16,950 nt of DNA from URNF01 sp045638005 (GTDB lineage: Bacteria > Bacillota > Clostridia > Oscillospirales > Acutalibacteraceae): contig JAZUAN010000010.1 in assembly GCA_045638005.1 (NCBI GenBank), positions 1 through 16,950 of the forward strand. The letters run 5' to 3'. The position numbers and the translations under genes were made by a program. The notes under the pieces were generated by a model, which saw only the letters and a list, made by a program, of their open reading frames with translations, made no database searches and was not told the origin of the DNA. The stretch's first letter is position 1. Each line of letters starts with the position of its first letter. Positions 6,324 through 14,328 of the stretch are shown here, in pieces.

Positions 6324-7424
6324 TTAATATCCCAAAGTTTCTTTAATCAGCACCACTTCATAGGCGCAACCGCCCGGCTTTTCCCAAAACACCGACAAAG
6401 CACGGCAGATACGCGCCGCACTTTTACAATCATAACACCGCTCGCCCTTTTCAGCACACGGTGTTTGCATATTAAGCCGTTTGGCATTGCGCGGAGCGGC
6501 GATATTACGCGCGCGGTGCAGCGCGCCGTCATAATCCGCCGCGACCTTGTTTTCACCCACCACCAGATACACCTTTTCGTGACCGTACAGCATGCCCGCA
6601 ACGCGGTTGCAGGTGCCGTCAATGTTGATAATCTCGCCACTTTCGGCAATACCGTTGACCGAGGACAGATACACCTGCGCCGCATTCGCCTTTTCGCAGA
6701 TATCCTTGGCGGTTTTTCCTTCCGGCAGCATCCAGTGCCAATACACCTCGTTGTGGGCGGAAAGCGTTTCGTATACACCCATTTCCTTTAAGGTCATGGA
6801 GCCGCCAAAGCCCACCGTTTTGCCATCAATCTGCGCATTGAGATACCGGGCGGCCTCGGCAGCCGTATCAAAACAGGTAACGATATACCCTTTTTTCTCT
6901 AAACTTTTTTGTAACGTTTCAAAGGACATACGTGTCTCACCTTTTTCTTGCAGCCATTCGTATGCCAGACGCGGCGAACCATCCTCCAAATAAATGATGC
7001 CGGTATACCGAAAACCGTTTCGCTGTGCCGCGCATTGCATCGTAACGTTGTCTTCATGCGTATCCACCCGCAGATGATCGTACGTCTCGCGGGCAAAAGT
7101 CACGCATTGATGGAAAACGCCACGGCGACTGCCGTCGCTCGCTATACGGTGAATGGTGCCGTACGGTGTGTCCGATCGCCATTTTCCTTCTATGTACGCA
7201 TAGGTGGGGTCCTCCCCGCCTATGAGTGCGAAGCAACCATAGAGGTGTCCGTTTTCCTCCATCACATACAGCTGTCGCTTTTCAATATCGGATAACAAGG
7301 TGTCTACGTCCGGATACGCGCCATTCCACTGCTCGGGGTTGCCGTTCTCCCGCATGAACACCTTTGCGCACGCATAAATTTCCAGCATGCGCTCCATATC
7401 ATTTATCGTTGCCAACCTGATCAT
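6324..7424 (-). CDS. GNAT acetyltransferase fused to a LUD (LutC/YkgG-like) domain
   Basis: A 366-residue two-domain protein. Residues 1-160 are a GNAT N-acetyltransferase (TPYGTIHRIASDGSRRGVF as the acetyl-CoA loop region, then LRVDTHEDN and NGFRYTGIIYLEDGSPR). Residues 166-366 are a LUD/DUF162 domain (KTVGFGGSMTLKEMGVYETL, VNGIAESGEIINIDG, VYLVVGENKV), ending with a C-x6-C-x2-C-x6-C cluster that could bind metal. Both parts look complete and are normally separate proteins. At the joint an internal ATG (6927-6929, residue 166) has AAGGTGAG 6 bases upstream, so LUD could also be made alone. One extra A in the A5 run (6942-6946) would put a TGA just before it. Start alternatives: ATG 7433 or TTG 7451. 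Substrates unknown; LUD proteins are linked to lactate use only for LutC itself. Confidence 0.85.
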   Translation of the reverse strand: MIRLATINDMERMLEIYACAKVFMRENGNPEQWNGAYPDVDTLLSDIEKRQLYVMEENGHLYGCFALIGGEDPTYAYIEGKWRSDTPYGTIHRIASDGSRRGVFHQCVTFARETYDHLRVDTHEDNVTMQCAAQRNGFRYTGIIYLEDGSPRLAYEWLQEKGETRMSFETLQKSLEKKGYIVTCFDTAAEAARYLNAQIDGKTVGFGGSMTLKEMGVYETLSAHNEVYWHWMLPEGKTAKDICEKANAAQVYLSSVNGIAESGEIINIDGTCNRVAGMLYGHEKVYLVVGENKVAADYDGALHRARNIAAPRNAKRLNMQTPCAEKGERCYDCKSAARICRALSVFWEKPGGCAYEVVLIKETLGY

Positions 7425-7443
7425 ACATTTCATCCCATCGCAC

Positions 7444-7911
7444 TTACACAATTAAACACACCGCATGCGCGGCAATGCCCTCGCCCGTGCCGGTAAAGCC
7501 GAGTCCTTCCTCGGTGGTAGCCTTCACGCTGATATTCTCCACCGGTATACCGCAAGCAGCGGCAAGTTTTTCCCGCATCAGCGGGATATGCGGGGAAAGT
7601 TTGGGACGCTGCGCCAAAACGGTTGCATCAATATTGCCCACCGTATAGCCGTTTTCTTTGAGGTGGACAACTACTTGTTCGAGCAGTTTTAGACTATCTG
7701 CGCCCGCAAACGCAGGGTCGGTGTCGGGGAACAGCTTACCGATATCCCCGAGCGCCGCAGCCCCCAGCAATGCATCCGCAACCGCGTGCGCCAGCACATC
7801 CGCGTCCGAATGTCCCAAAAGTCCTTTCTCGTACGGAATGTCCACGCCGCCTAAAATGAGCTTTCTGCCCTCCACCAAGCGGTGCACGTCATATCCATGC
7901 CCGATACGCAT
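7444..7911 (-). CDS. ispF: 2-C-methyl-D-erythritol 2,4-cyclodiphosphate synthase
   Basis: A 155-residue enzyme of the MEP isoprenoid pathway. It closes CDP-methylerythritol 2-phosphate into the cyclic diphosphate with release of CMP, working as a homotrimer in the cytoplasm. Metal ligands D8, H10 and H42 are present (GHGYDVH and GHSDADVLAH), as are H34/S35, the family motif GDIGKLFPDTDP, and the C-terminal KATTEEGLGFTG(T)GEG motif. The ATG at 7911 is chosen, with GGTGAG 4 bases upstream overlapping the stop of the aminopeptidase gene. A GTG at 7920 is possible. Length is normal. No ispD is adjacent, although the two are often paired or fused. Confidence 0.96.
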   Translation of the reverse strand: MRIGHGYDVHRLVEGRKLILGGVDIPYEKGLLGHSDADVLAHAVADALLGAAALGDIGKLFPDTDPAFAGADSLKLLEQVVVHLKENGYTVGNIDATVLAQRPKLSPHIPLMREKLAAACGIPVENISVKATTEEGLGFTGTGEGIAAHAVCLIV

Positions 7912-7916
7912 ATTTC

Positions 7917-9317
7917 TCACCGTCCAAACAGCGCAGCAAACGCTTTATGCGCCATATACACGTCAATTTTGGAAACCACTTCATACGGTGCGTGCATGCT
8001 CAGCACCGGCACACCGAGGTCTACCGTATCCACATTCAGCTTGGCGATAAATTTCGCAACCGTACCGCCGCCACCGGCGTCTACCTTGCCCAGTTCACCA
8101 ATCTGCCACACCACATTTTTCTCGTCTAACAAACGGCGGATATACGCCATGTATTCGGCAGAAGCGTCAGAGGTGTCATATTTGCCGCGAGAGCCGGTAT
8201 ACTTAGTGATACACACGCCGCGATTGATCTGACAGCTGTTGGATTTCACCATCACATCAGGATAGAGGGGGTCAAATGCCGCATTCACGTCTGCGGAAAG
8301 GCACTTGGACGCAGATAACACATGTCTGCCCTCTGTGCCCATCGCCTGTGCAAGATCTTCGATGAAATTGGGTAAAAATGTCGACTGCATGCCGGTGTTG
8401 CCGCTTGAGCCGGTCTCCTCTTTATCCGCAAGAACGGAAATGGCGGTATACGCAGGTTTTTCGGTTTCAAAAAGTGCTGTCAGTGCGGGATAGGCGCACA
8501 CGCGGTCATCGTGACCGTAAGCACCGATCATAGAGCGATCCAGTCCCACGTCTCGTGCGGGGAATGCCGGCACCGCATACAGTTCCGCAGACAAAAAGTC
8601 TGCTTCGGTAATATCGTATTTCTCATGGAGCAACTGCATAATACGCAACTTTACAAGATCGCTGCCCTCGCCGTCCGGCAACGGACGGGAACCTACCAGA
8701 ATGTTAAGGTCCTCACCCTTTATAAACTCGGAAGCGGGACGCTTCATCTGCTCTTGACCCAAATGCGGCAAAAGGTCGGTGATGCACATCACCGGATCGG
8801 ATGCTTTTTCACCGATATTGATATCAATAACAGTGCCGTCCTTTTTCACCACCGAGCCGTGCAGCGCAAGCGGGATGGCTGTCCACTGGTATTTTTTAAT
8901 GCCACCATAATAATGGGTGTCCATATACGCAAAATCGCTTTCCTCATACAGCGGGTTGGGTTTTAAATCAAGGCGCGGCGAGTCGATGTGCGCTGCCACA
9001 ATGGAGGTGCCCTCGCTCAGCGGTTTTTCGCCGATAACAGCAAGAATAAGTGCTTTGCCACGGTTATCCACATACACCTTATCCCCCGCTTTGAGAGTGC
9101 TTGTGCGGTCGTACGGCTTAAAACCGTGCGCTTTTGCAAGTTCGATAGCAATTTTCACCGCTTCCCCCTCGGTCTTAGCGTTGTCAAGGAAAGTTTTATA
9201 ATCCTCCGCATAGTTATCCGCCGCTTGTATTTCCTCGGCGGATAATACTGCGCCCCCATTTTGAGTGGAAAACAGCAATTTTTCTTTCAACTGTTCAGTA
9301 GTGGTTTTTTCTGACAT
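7917..9317 (-). CDS. M18-family aminopeptidase
   Basis: A 466-residue zinc aminopeptidase of family M18 (aspartyl aminopeptidase type), which removes N-terminal residues, often acidic ones, from peptides in the cytoplasm. The cocatalytic metal site is complete: H110 in AAHIDSPRLDLK, D270/D271 in GAYGHDDR, E300/E301 in DKEETGSSG, D343 in SADVNAAFD and H442 in SMHAPYEV. Length is typical for the bacterial members. AAGGAGG sits 7 bases before the ATG, the strongest ribosome binding site in this operon. The gene begins 14 bases after the transglycosylase stop, and its own stop overlaps the ispF start region. It likely serves general peptide turnover. Family assignment is firm; exact specificity is not. 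Confidence 0.94.
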   Translation of the reverse strand: MSEKTTTEQLKEKLLFSTQNGGAVLSAEEIQAADNYAEDYKTFLDNAKTEGEAVKIAIELAKAHGFKPYDRTSTLKAGDKVYVDNRGKALILAVIGEKPLSEGTSIVAAHIDSPRLDLKPNPLYEESDFAYMDTHYYGGIKKYQWTAIPLALHGSVVKKDGTVIDINIGEKASDPVMCITDLLPHLGQEQMKRPASEFIKGEDLNILVGSRPLPDGEGSDLVKLRIMQLLHEKYDITEADFLSAELYAVPAFPARDVGLDRSMIGAYGHDDRVCAYPALTALFETEKPAYTAISVLADKEETGSSGNTGMQSTFLPNFIEDLAQAMGTEGRHVLSASKCLSADVNAAFDPLYPDVMVKSNSCQINRGVCITKYTGSRGKYDTSDASAEYMAYIRRLLDEKNVVWQIGELGKVDAGGGGTVAKFIAKLNVDTVDLGVPVLSMHAPYEVVSKIDVYMAHKAFAALFGR

Positions 9318-9331
9318 GGTAAATCCTCCTT

Positions 9332-9910
9332 TTATTTTACAAAATATCGTTGACGGTAAATAGTTTGTGCAGATTTGACCCGTTTTACGTACATGGCGGT
9401 CTCCTCATACGGAATTTTATCCAGGTGGATGCCGTCAGCGGAATACTGCGTATTGGCAAGCCATTTGCTGACCGTGCCCTGTCCCGCATTATACGCGGCG
9501 AGGGCGGCGGTTTCATCCTCAAACATCTCGTACAGCAATTTCAGGGTGAAGGTGCCGTAGCGGATGTTGGTCTGAGGGTCGGTGAGCGCGGTCTCATCCG
9601 CAGTATCGGTAATACCTGCGCGCACCTGCGCCCACGTAAAGGTTTCGGGGGTGAGCTGCATCAACCCTATCGCGCCCGCATGTGAGGTCGCCTCCGGTTG
9701 GAAATGGCTTTCCACGCAAATAACCGCCGCGATCAGCGAGGGAGTTATCGCATACTCCTCGCTCATTTCGTAGATGATATCTTCATACTGCAGCGGATAC
9801 GCCGTTTTCATATACTGCTCATAGGAATGGATAAACAGTGCCACCATCCCGCCAAGAATGGCAAGCACCAGTATCACGATCACCGCGGCGTGCTTTTTGC
9901 GTCCTCTCAT
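9332..9910 (-). CDS. Membrane-anchored lytic transglycosylase (SLT domain)
   Basis: A 192-residue enzyme that cleaves the MurNAc-GlcNAc bond of peptidoglycan. Residues 1-6 are basic, and residues 8-28 form one membrane segment, so the catalytic part faces outward. The SLT fold is clear: PSLIAAVICVESHF with catalytic E67, GAIGLMQLTPET (79-90), DPQTNIRYG, and AALAAYNAGQGTVSKW. The start ATG (9908-9910) overlaps the coaE stop as ATGA, with AGGTGG 5 bases upstream. A GTG nine bases earlier is less likely. The pairing coaE - slt is seen in other Clostridia (recalled). Probably a general wall-turnover or spore-related enzyme; the exact role is not visible. Confidence 0.92.
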   Translation of the reverse strand: MRGRKKHAAVIVILVLAILGGMVALFIHSYEQYMKTAYPLQYEDIIYEMSEEYAITPSLIAAVICVESHFQPEATSHAGAIGLMQLTPETFTWAQVRAGITDTADETALTDPQTNIRYGTFTLKLLYEMFEDETAALAAYNAGQGTVSKWLANTQYSADGIHLDKIPYEETAMYVKRVKSAQTIYRQRYFVK

Positions 9911-10509
9911 TCGCACCACCTGCCGATCTCTTTCAGCAGCACTGCCATCTGCTTTTCCAAATTTTTAGTATCATCGTCATTATACAGAATATTGCCCGCA
10001 CGGTCAAGATAAAACCGTTCTTCGGGCTGTGCGGCGATACGGCGGTCAGCGACATCCGCTTGTATGCCGTCCCGCGCCATAATGCGCGCGCGGCGGGTAT
10101 CCTTCCCCGCCAACACCGCAACTGTAAGATCGCATACGCGGTCAAGTCCCGCTTCAAACAAAAGCGGCGCGTCGATGATCACCGCTTTTTGACCCGCGCT
10201 TTCCAGCGCATCCATCTCCTCTTGCATCAGCGAAAGAATAGCAGGATGGGTGATGCTGTTGAGTTTTTCGGTTTGCGCGGGAGAAACAAACGCGCGCGCC
10301 GCCAACGCTGCACGATCAAGCGAACCATCTGAATTTATAATATCCGCACCGAACGCCTCTGCTAAAACAGCGAGGGTAGGCGAGCCGACAGCGGTCACCT
10401 GTCTTGCCGCTTTATCGGCGTCGATAACCGAAAACCCCGCATCCGCAAAATACGCGGCAACGGTGGATTTTCCGGCACCCGTAGGTCCGGTGAGTCCTAT
10501 TTTAATCAA
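9907..10509 (-). CDS. coaE: Dephospho-CoA kinase
   Basis: A 200-residue P-loop kinase that phosphorylates the 3'-hydroxyl of dephospho-CoA, the last step of coenzyme A synthesis. The P-loop GPTGAGKS is at 8-15, followed by VIDADKAAR (D30/D32, substrate side) and the lid region with DTRRARIMARDG. The start is TTG at 10507-10509, the only start codon in reach that keeps the N-terminal strand. It is supported by GAGGTGAT about 5 bases upstream, inside the end of sua5. The coding region overlaps the sua5 stop by 8 bases and the transglycosylase start by 4. Length is normal for the family. Confidence 0.95.
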   Translation of the reverse strand: MIKIGLTGPTGAGKSTVAAYFADAGFSVIDADKAARQVTAVGSPTLAVLAEAFGADIINSDGSLDRAALAARAFVSPAQTEKLNSITHPAILSLMQEEMDALESAGQKAVIIDAPLLFEAGLDRVCDLTVAVLAGKDTRRARIMARDGIQADVADRRIAAQPEERFYLDRAGNILYNDDDTKNLEKQMAVLLKEIGRWCE

Positions 10510-11530
10510 GTGTGATCACCTCGAATGCGGCGGCGCGCAGCAGCCGATTGTATACCGCCAAGCCCACCCCGTCGGGAGAGGGACAGGCGGCGTAAACGAT
10601 GGTAGCCCCCATATCGTCCAGCTGTCGGAGCGCATCAAACACGCGTTGTGCCTGCGTAGCGGGATCCTCTCGTTTGCCGTAGGTCAAAAATGGCACTTTC
10701 AGTGCGGTCTCCTCTCCGTCAAAACAAAGAGCAACAGGGTTCTCATCTTGTTTTTCATTCACAAACGCCGCAAAGCGCTCAGCGTCGGCTTTTACAAGTG
10801 TAACGCGGGCGCGGGGCGCGTAATGTTTATATTTCATACCGGGAGAAGCCGCTTTTTGCCCCTCCTCCAGCTGTGCAGTAACAGCAGGGTCGATGATAAT
10901 ATCGCCCAGCACCGCTTTCAGCTGCGCGGGAGTGATGCCACCCGGGCGCAACAGCCGCGGGGTATCCCCCGACAGATCAATTACCGTAGACTCCACACCC
11001 ACGGCACACACGCCGCCGTCTACAACGGCGGCAATACGCCCATTCATATCCTCCATCACCCGCATAGCGGTGGTGGGGCTGGGCGCACCTGATCGGTTGG
11101 CGGAAGGCGCTGCCAGCGGACAGCCTGCGGCTTTGATGACCGCCTGTGCTACCGCGTGGGACGGAAACCGCACCGCGACGGTGGAAAGTCCCGCTGTCAC
11201 CTCTTTGGGAACGCAGGGTGCGGCGGGTAAAATGATGGTCAGCGGCCCCGGCCAATAAGCCCTCGCGAGCGCCATTGCGTTTTCAGGGATACGGGTCACA
11301 AGCGGTGCCCAATCGGCCATATCCGCAATGTGGATAATCAGCGGATTGTCCCCCGGTCTGCCCTTAGCAGTAAAAATATTTGCAACCGCCGCACCGTTTA
11401 AGGCATCCGCCGCCAAGCCGTACACCGTTTCGGTGGGAATGGCGACCAGCTCGCCTCTCGCCAACAACCCGCCTGCGGCAGCAATGCCGTCAGCGGTCGC
11501 CGATAGAAATTGTGTTTGTATATCAGTCAT
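10502..11530 (-). CDS. sua5: L-threonylcarbamoyladenylate synthase (Sua5 type)
   Basis: A 342-residue enzyme that makes threonylcarbamoyl-AMP from threonine, bicarbonate and ATP, the first step of tRNA t6A37 modification. Residues about 12-205 are the YrdC/TsaC domain (PTETVYGLAADA at 32-43, KGRPGDNPL at 56-64, and the SANRSGAPSPT segment at 143-153). The linker SPGMKYKHYAP (229-239) leads to the C-terminal Sua5 domain, so this is the long form. The ATG at 11530 overlaps the prfA stop by 8 bases, with an AGAAGGA site just upstream. An in-frame extension beyond it lies inside prfA and is rejected. In B. subtilis the relative ywlC also lies near prfA. Confidence 0.95.
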   Translation of the reverse strand: MTDIQTQFLSATADGIAAAGGLLARGELVAIPTETVYGLAADALNGAAVANIFTAKGRPGDNPLIIHIADMADWAPLVTRIPENAMALARAYWPGPLTIILPAAPCVPKEVTAGLSTVAVRFPSHAVAQAVIKAAGCPLAAPSANRSGAPSPTTAMRVMEDMNGRIAAVVDGGVCAVGVESTVIDLSGDTPRLLRPGGITPAQLKAVLGDIIIDPAVTAQLEEGQKAASPGMKYKHYAPRARVTLVKADAERFAAFVNEKQDENPVALCFDGEETALKVPFLTYGKREDPATQAQRVFDALRQLDDMGATIVYAACPSPDGVGLAVYNRLLRAAAFEVITLD

Positions 11531-12596
11531 GTTCCTTCTCCAATTTGGCGGTCTGATCGGCGGAGATGAGCGCATCCACCACTTCCGCCAGATCGCCGTT
11601 CATGATACTGTCAATGCGATACAAGGTCAGCCCGATGCGGTGATCGGTCACCCGCCCCTGCGGGAAATTGTAGGTGCGGATACGCTCGCTACGGTCTCCC
11701 GTGCCTACCTGCGCCTTGCGGTCAGCGGCGGTTGCTTGCGCCTGCTCCTGTTGTTTTTGTTCGTATAAACGCGCACGCAACACCCGCATTGCTTTGTCTT
11801 TGTTCTTAAATTGGCTGCGCTCGTCCTGGCACTCCACCACCATGCCGGTGGGCAAATGGGTGATGCGGATAGCGGATTCGGTTTTGTTAATATGCTGACC
11901 GCCCGCGCCGGAAGCACGGAAGGTGTCTATTTGCAGATCGGCGGGATTGATCTCCACTTCCACCTCATCCGTTTCGGGCAGCACCGCCACCGTGACGGTG
12001 GAAGTATGAATTCTGCCGCCGGTCTCGGTCTCCGGCACACGCTGCACGCGGTGCACGCCGCTCTCAAATTTAAAACGGCTGTATGCACCCGCACCGCTCA
12101 CCGAGAAGGATACTTCCTTATACCCGCCTAAGTCGGTCTCGTTCGCGTTCATCACTTCGGTGGAAAAGCCTTGTTTTTCCGCAAACATACTGTACATACG
12201 GTAAAGCGAGCCGGCAAACAACGCAGACTCCTCCCCGCCCGCGCCCGCGCGGATCTCCACGATGATATCGCGGTCATCCAGCGGATCTTTTGGCAAAAGC
12301 AGCACCCTTATCTGTGCATTTAAAACTTCTGCGTCCTCCTTGGCAGCGGCAAGTTCCTCTTTGGCGAGCTCTTTAAACTCCTTATCCGCATCCGCGTCGG
12401 ATAGGATCGCTTGAGCATCCGCCATCGTCTGCTGCGCCGTTTTCAGCGCGCGAATGGCATCCACCAACGGCTGCATAGCAGCAGACTCCTTGAGCAACGC
12501 TTGATACCGCACGGTATCCGCGATCACACTCGGATCGCACAACCGCTGCGCCAGCTCCTCAAAGCGGTTTTCTATTTCCTGTAATTGCGCAGACAT
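11523..12596 (-). CDS. prfA: Peptide chain release factor 1
   Basis: A 357-residue release factor that reads UAA and UAG stop codons and triggers peptide release on the ribosome. The GGQ loop is at 232-234 (GAGGQHINKTESA), the PxT reading motif is PET at 188-190 (VQRVPETETGGRIHTS), and the KNKDKAMRVL region follows. Length matches the family. GGGAG lies 7 bases before the ATG. The DUF951 gene ends 45 bases upstream; a TATAAT in that gap could be a second promoter, but no convincing -35 goes with it. prmC, which methylates the GGQ glutamine and often follows prfA in Firmicutes, is not next to it here. Confidence 0.97.
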   Translation of the reverse strand: MSAQLQEIENRFEELAQRLCDPSVIADTVRYQALLKESAAMQPLVDAIRALKTAQQTMADAQAILSDADADKEFKELAKEELAAAKEDAEVLNAQIRVLLLPKDPLDDRDIIVEIRAGAGGEESALFAGSLYRMYSMFAEKQGFSTEVMNANETDLGGYKEVSFSVSGAGAYSRFKFESGVHRVQRVPETETGGRIHTSTVTVAVLPETDEVEVEINPADLQIDTFRASGAGGQHINKTESAIRITHLPTGMVVECQDERSQFKNKDKAMRVLRARLYEQKQQEQAQATAADRKAQVGTGDRSERIRTYNFPQGRVTDHRIGLTLYRIDSIMNGDLAEVVDALISADQTAKLEKEHD

Positions 12597-12641
12597 AGTA
12601 TTACTCCCTGTATAAATATATTTTTATTATACAAGAAGTTG

Positions 12642-12821
12642 CTATAAACGCTGTACGCTTTTGATATTTTTCTCGATTTTATGGCGGGGTGCCAAAAATT
12701 CATGCCCGCATCCGACGCAGCGCAGACGGAAATCCATGCCGATGCGCAGCACCTCAAAGGCTTTGGCGCCACAGGGGTGATTTTTCTTCATTTCAATGCG
12801 ATCTCCTACCTGAATATCCAC
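12642..12821 (-). CDS. DUF951 family small protein
   Basis: A 59-residue protein found by translating the minus strand upstream of prfA. It starts with GTG at 12819-12821, with GGAGGG 6 bases upstream, and ends with TAG. It carries the DUF951 pattern: VGDRIEMKKNHPCGAKAFEV, then RIGMDFRLRCVGCGHEFLAPR and a basic tail. H15-P-C17 together with C35-x2-C38 could form a small zinc site, which is an inference. The family is common in Firmicutes and its role is not established; several members lie near core translation or replication genes (recalled). It is the first gene of the nine-gene minus-strand operon. It is short enough to be missed by a 60-residue cutoff. Confidence 0.9.
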   Translation of the reverse strand: MDIQVGDRIEMKKNHPCGAKAFEVLRIGMDFRLRCVGCGHEFLAPRHKIEKNIKSVQRL

Positions 12822-12854
12822 AGCACACCCTCCTTTACCTAATTACAGTATAAT

Positions 12855-12884
12855 AGTATAACACAGAAGTATCCCCTTGCGCAA
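12855..12884 (-). promoter_or_regulatory. Probable promoter of the DUF951-prfA operon
   Basis: On the minus strand TTGCGC (12879-12884), 18-base spacer, TATACT (12855-12860), about 30 bases before the DUF951 start. A second TATACT follows at 12847-12852. The -35 is weak, so the exact start site is uncertain. Confidence 0.5.
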
Positions 12885-12934
12885 TGCCTTTGTGTATTTG
12901 TTGTGTGAGATTTTTGTGAGCTAACAAAAAAAGG

Positions 12935-12963
12935 TTGCCTTTTCAAAAAAAATACGCTATCAT
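12935..12963 (+). promoter_or_regulatory. Promoter of the BMP-family lipoprotein
   Basis: TTGCCT (12935-12940), 17-base spacer, TATCAT (12958-12963), with an A-rich stretch in the spacer. The predicted start of transcription is near 12970, about 28 bases before the chosen start codon. It is divergent from the DUF951-prfA promoter, some 50 bases away. Confidence 0.6.
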
Positions 12964-12997
12964 TTCTATGTGAATGAAAGATTTAGGAGGAATGAAA

Positions 12998-14191
12998 ATG
13001 AAACGTGTATTGGCTCTGCTGCTGGTTTTGCTGCTGTGCGTGTCGTTTACCGCCTGTAGATTTGCCGACAAAGACGACACTACCCCAACCACTAAGACCA
13101 CCAAAGAAGATAAAGACGACGGTATTGAACTGCGTATCGGTGTTATCAGCACCGGAGAAGAAGATGATGACTATTCCGAGGCGGCTGCTTTCAAAGAGCA
13201 GATCCGTACCGCCGCTACCAACCTCGGCGTAGGCAAAAAATATCTGTCTATCCACGACGATATCTCCACCACCAACAGCGCGCTCGCAGAAGAGGCCATT
13301 GATGCGTGTATCAAGGATAAATGCCGTATTATTTTCGCCACCTCCTCCGCCTTTGAAGGTTCTATGAAAAAGAAAGCGGCGGCGCACCCCGACGTTATCT
13401 TCGTGGGACTGGGCGACGCGGACAGCACCCTTCAGAATTATTTTGCGTTCCGCATTAAAACCTACGAGGGCGCATATCTTTGCGGTCTTATCGCGGGTAT
13501 CCAGACCGAAAGCAACAAACTGGGCATGATTGCCCCCACCGATAAGACCAATGCGGAGACCTGCCAGATTGCTAACGCATTTTTGTTAGGCGCACAGGTG
13601 GAAGAGCCGGAGGCGACCCTCACCCTCATGCCTGTCGGCGCTACGGCAAGCGAAAGCAAGAAAGAAGCAGCCGTGCAGACGCTCAAAGGCTTTGGCTGTG
13701 ACATGGTGCTTATCACCACAAAGGACGATACCGCCGTTGAGGCTGCCATTGAAGAAGACATGAAGGTATTTACCATGTACACCATGCCGGATGAAGAAAA
13801 CCAAGCGGTGCTGTACAGCGTCATGCCGCGTCTGACCGATGTATTCATAGACACCATGCAGGCGGTATTATCAAAGCAAACACCGTATTTCAACGATATG
13901 TACGTCGGATATATGGACGGTTTCTTAACCTGCCGCGCAGGCTCCTCTACCGAACTGATAGGTGATACCTACGTGTTGCCCAGCGCCGCAGAACAACTGA
14001 TGATGGTCGAAGAATGGGACGCGTTTTCCGGAGAAGCGTTGGATTGGGAGCTGGGTGAACTCACCCGCAAGCCCGCCCCTATCAAGGCTGCGGACGGCAG
14101 CGAAAAGATCGCCGCATCTGCGGGTGCGCCCACAGCACAGACGCTTAACGGCATGACCTGGCTGATGCAAGGTGTTACTGTAATAGGGTAA
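12998..14191 (+). CDS. BMP-family (BmpA/Med) solute-binding lipoprotein
   Basis: A 397-residue lipoprotein. The ATG at 12998 is chosen because AGGAGG (12985-12990) is 7 bases upstream; an ATG at 12992 is too close. Residues 1-19 are a signal peptide and C20 (FTAC) is lipidated. An acidic, Thr/Lys-rich linker (about 21-42) precedes the binding domain. The BMP pattern is visible: LRIGVISTG, IIFATSSAFEGSMKKKAAAHPDVIFVGLG, then NYFAFRIKTYEGAYLCGLIAGI and KLGMIAP. BMP proteins bind purine nucleosides for ABC importers. No permease or ATPase gene is near, and the sequence past about residue 250 is more divergent, so the ligand is open. It is a single gene, with its own promoter and terminator. Confidence 0.88.
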   Translation: MKRVLALLLVLLLCVSFTACRFADKDDTTPTTKTTKEDKDDGIELRIGVISTGEEDDDYSEAAAFKEQIRTAATNLGVGKKYLSIHDDISTTNSALAEEAIDACIKDKCRIIFATSSAFEGSMKKKAAAHPDVIFVGLGDADSTLQNYFAFRIKTYEGAYLCGLIAGIQTESNKLGMIAPTDKTNAETCQIANAFLLGAQVEEPEATLTLMPVGATASESKKEAAVQTLKGFGCDMVLITTKDDTAVEAAIEEDMKVFTMYTMPDEENQAVLYSVMPRLTDVFIDTMQAVLSKQTPYFNDMYVGYMDGFLTCRAGSSTELIGDTYVLPSAAEQLMMVEEWDAFSGEALDWELGELTRKPAPIKAADGSEKIAASAGAPTAQTLNGMTWLMQGVTVIG

Positions 14192-14229
14192 CAAGAATAA
14201 TGCACAAAAAAATAGGATAAATTATACAG

Positions 14230-14275
14230 CGCCGCCGCTGCCGACCACAATATGTCGATAGCGGCGGCGTTTTTT
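14230..14275 (+). terminator. Terminator after the BMP lipoprotein
   Basis: A 10-bp stem CGCCGCCGCT / AGCGGCGGCG (14230-14239 with 14260-14269) with a second inner stem CGAC/GTCG, followed by TTTTTT (14270-14275). A strong intrinsic terminator 38 bases after the stop. Confidence 0.9.
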
Positions 14276-14328
14276 ACCCCAATTTATGCCGCGGTTTTGT
14301 GCAACCGTCACGAATTTGCCGCATTTGC

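Noticed and set aside
12024..12036. PET instead of PAT/PVT in the release factor 1 reading motif
   Set aside because: The middle residue varies in the family, and PET is known in Firmicute release factor 1, so it is not a change in stop-codon use.
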